Assembly (NCBI GenBank): GCA_019925095.2
Contig: CM034388.1
Span: 5,230,501 to 5,294,500 of the forward strand
Length of the DNA stretch: 64,000 nt
Reading direction: 5' to 3'
Source of the DNA: Dendrolimus kikuchii
Taxonomy: Eukaryota > Arthropoda > Insecta > Lepidoptera > Lasiocampidae
Every line of letters begins with the position of its first letter. Positions within the stretch are counted from its first letter, which is position 1. The notes below the pieces were generated by a model. It did not search any database. It worked only from the letters and a program-made list of their open reading frames with translations, and was not told where the DNA came from. A program made the position numbers and the translations under genes. Shown here one piece after another: positions 62,135 through 64,000 of this stretch.

Positions 62135-62628
62135 TGTTACGACCTAAACTCCGACAAAGACAAATTCACACCTGCATACTTGTAGAAACACTTCTTATTA
62201 CCTTTCGGCATTTGGACTTCTTTTGTTTACTTTGTGTTTAAAATTTGTGATTAGAAAACAGCCGATTGTGTATTATAATCTTTTATGGCAGTCATTAGCC
62301 AGGTATGTCGGATTTAAAGTACAAACTGATTCTAGGAAATTCGGTCCACGCGACCGGGCAGACATATTGCATCTGTGCAGTATAAAGCAATGCCTCGGAC
62401 GGACGAGGTAGTCGAGGGATAATCATGAGCGAAGCAAGACTTGTGTACATTCGGTAATCTATTTAGTGACGGACTTTGCGCGGGTTATTGAATTACGATC
62501 TTGTGCATTACGTTTGGACTTGTTGAGTGCGGTTATATTTGTACCTGTGTTATACGTGTTTGTATAGTTCTAATAAACTCTATAATAATTCTAACGGCAT
62601 TTTAATTCGAGTCCTGTAACTCGTAACA
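62135..62628 (+). mobile_element. Solo LTR (family T), plus strand
   Basis: 494 bp from tgttacgacc to ctcgtaaca. It holds gtataaagcaatgcctcg (TATA-like), ctaataaactctataataat (polyadenylation-like) and gcattacgtttggacttgtt. No gag/pol on either side. Flanks acat and atat differ by one base. 62629-63024 is unassigned. Confidence 0.75.
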
Positions 62629-63024
62629 ATATGTAAAAATAGTAGAATTTTTTGTAACACTTGTCCACATCTCTGTTTTCCAATTCCGTCGGAATTTCCG
62701 AATAAAAAGTATATAAAAACACTCTTCTTTCTATTACTCTATGTATGTAACGTTCGGCAATTCTTAAGTTACTATTGCTGCGGTTAATATGTGCCTCCGA
62801 AGTTGTTTATTATGTTATTTATATGAACGTTCTTAATTATAATTATTTCTGTGAACTCATTTAAATACTTGTGCACGTGGTAATATTCCATTAATAGTCA
62901 ACAAATAAAATGGTTTGGCACTATTTCTGTATATCGAGCGGTGAATATCACGATATCGAGCAGTGAAAAACGAATAATTACTATGTGAACACAACCCAAA
63001 AGGCTAAATAAAGGCCTCATTAGT

Positions 63025-63080
63025 CCGTAGCCGTCTGCCTGTCGGCTGAACACATGCAATAAAAAATAAAATAAAAACAA
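63025..63080 (+). mobile_element. SINE-A 3'-end relic
   Basis: tagccgtctgcctgtcggct, gaacacatgcaataaaaaat: only the last ~45 bp of the family with its A-rich tail. Confidence 0.6.
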
Positions 63081-63227
63081 AAAGTTTAATGCCCTAAAGG
63101 ATGGCAGACGGTTGCAGCGTTTACTTAAGGATTATTTCGAAATTTGAATATGCGTGAATACTTCACACTGGCTAGGTACACAAATACCGCAGAGCCATCT
63201 TTAGAGACAAAAAAATGAAAAAATTGT

Positions 63228-63543
63228 TTTTTTTTTAATTGCTGGAGATCATCAGATAGGCAGACGGCCCACTTGATGGAAAGCGGTTACCATCGCCTAT
63301 GGACATTTGCAACACCAAAGTTGCTACAAATGCGCTGTTGTTCTCTTAATGGAGACTGGAACCTGGTCACTAATGCCGGAACACAACTCAAGGTTGTTAT
63401 GGCGACATACTTTAGACCAGGGGTGCTAGCCATCCAGTCGGGCAAATGCCCTACCACCTGGCTGTGGGTTGTTTTGTCGCCTCTTACGACAGGCCGCCCG
63501 GCCGCAGGAAATTGTATTCTTTCTCCGTTCCTGCACGGATAAT
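63228..63543 (-). mobile_element. SINE-A copy
   Basis: Full-length minus-strand copy (ttttttttaattgctggaga on the left, ccgttcctgcacggataat on the right), close to consensus. 63544-64000 after it has no recognised feature. Confidence 0.9.
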
Positions 63544-64000
63544 GTGATGCACGGGATATTTTTGATAACAGTCAAGAATACAATAATTAGATGTTGTTTT
63601 TAAATTTGAAGCTGATTTAATCTAACTTTTATGAATAATTTAATATAAGCATATAATAAAGCGGTCGCATATTAGGGTTCAGGCTAGTTCGGCAATAACT
63701 TTTTATGTCTAGGGATTTCCCTCGGAGACTTTTCTTCAGCTGGACTGTTGCCATCAGAGGGCGTTGAATCTAACGATGCGGGCCAATGGGCGTTAATAAT
63801 GAATGAATTAATGATGGAAGACATGATCCCGTTTATATCCCTGCACCATCTAGAATACCGTTAGTGTTAGTGACGGTTTCACGCAGATGTAGCGACTGAT
63901 TTAATGCGTAAATAATTAGTTGTGAATGACTTTAAACATTGACAAATAACGTATGTACGTACATGTGAATATACTGATGTAGGTAATCATCAACTGTAAG

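Noticed and set aside
29829..63542. Open frames of 67-141 codons (for example 36390-36815, 59405-59686, 63273-63542) with a shared protein sequence
   Set aside because: They lie in SINE-A copies. The same family gives ORFs in several frames on both strands, and they join random flank, so they are not genes.
1..64000. CRISPR array, prophage, bacterial operon or toxin system
   Set aside because: No regularly spaced repeats, Shine-Dalgarno-linked ORF series or recognisable prokaryotic genes. Splice signals and repeat types are those of an insect genome.

Overview
The window is AT-rich animal DNA with one recognisable spliced host gene in a dense field of decayed transposable elements. Several repeat types match, from memory, ones typical of butterfly and moth genomes: small Helitrons with TC...CTAG ends, RTE-like LINEs with TATG-repeat tails, LINEs ending in a conserved gcgat...atcgc hairpin, and tRNA-derived SINEs. 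Lepidoptera is therefore the best guess. I see no prokaryotic operon, CRISPR array, rRNA or functional tRNA gene. Repeat family names used here (SINE-A, RTE-1, LINE-D and so on) are working labels, not database names.

The host gene is a complete trypsin-like serine protease zymogen on the + strand, with six coding exons between 11386 and 23200. All five introns have GT-AG ends and the reading phases join correctly. The 330-residue product has a signal peptide, a pro-region of about 60 residues with a single cysteine, an activation site K75|IVGG, the catalytic triad His122/Asp173/Ser274, Asp268 in the specificity pocket, and cysteines for five disulfides. A polyadenylation signal lies at 23261. 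A decayed transposase-like relic (23872-24108) follows it.

Layout. 1-11 kb: LINE, SINE and Helitron fragments. 11.4-23.3 kb: the protease gene; introns 1 and 2 carry five copies of one ~310 bp SINE, all in the sense direction. 23.3-31 kb: mostly unrecognised AT-rich DNA with inverted-repeat elements and a solo LTR. 31-37 kb: nested retroelements, two loci three layers deep. 37-42 kb: Helitrons, an intact tRNA-derived SINE and a decayed jockey-type LINE. 42.2-43.5 kb: a dead full-length mariner with both ends visible. 44-57 kb: the longest RTE-1 and LINE-D coding remnants, palindromic elements and a solo LTR. 57-64 kb: a GC-rich patch, a possible long Helitron, a 15-bp minisatellite, an inverted SINE pair, a LINE whose catalytic box has decayed, and a third solo LTR.

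I did not find an undescribed biological system. The strongest observations are the complete protease gene model and the nested insertions with target-site duplications, which give an order of transposition. All homology calls come from recognising motifs by eye; no search was run.
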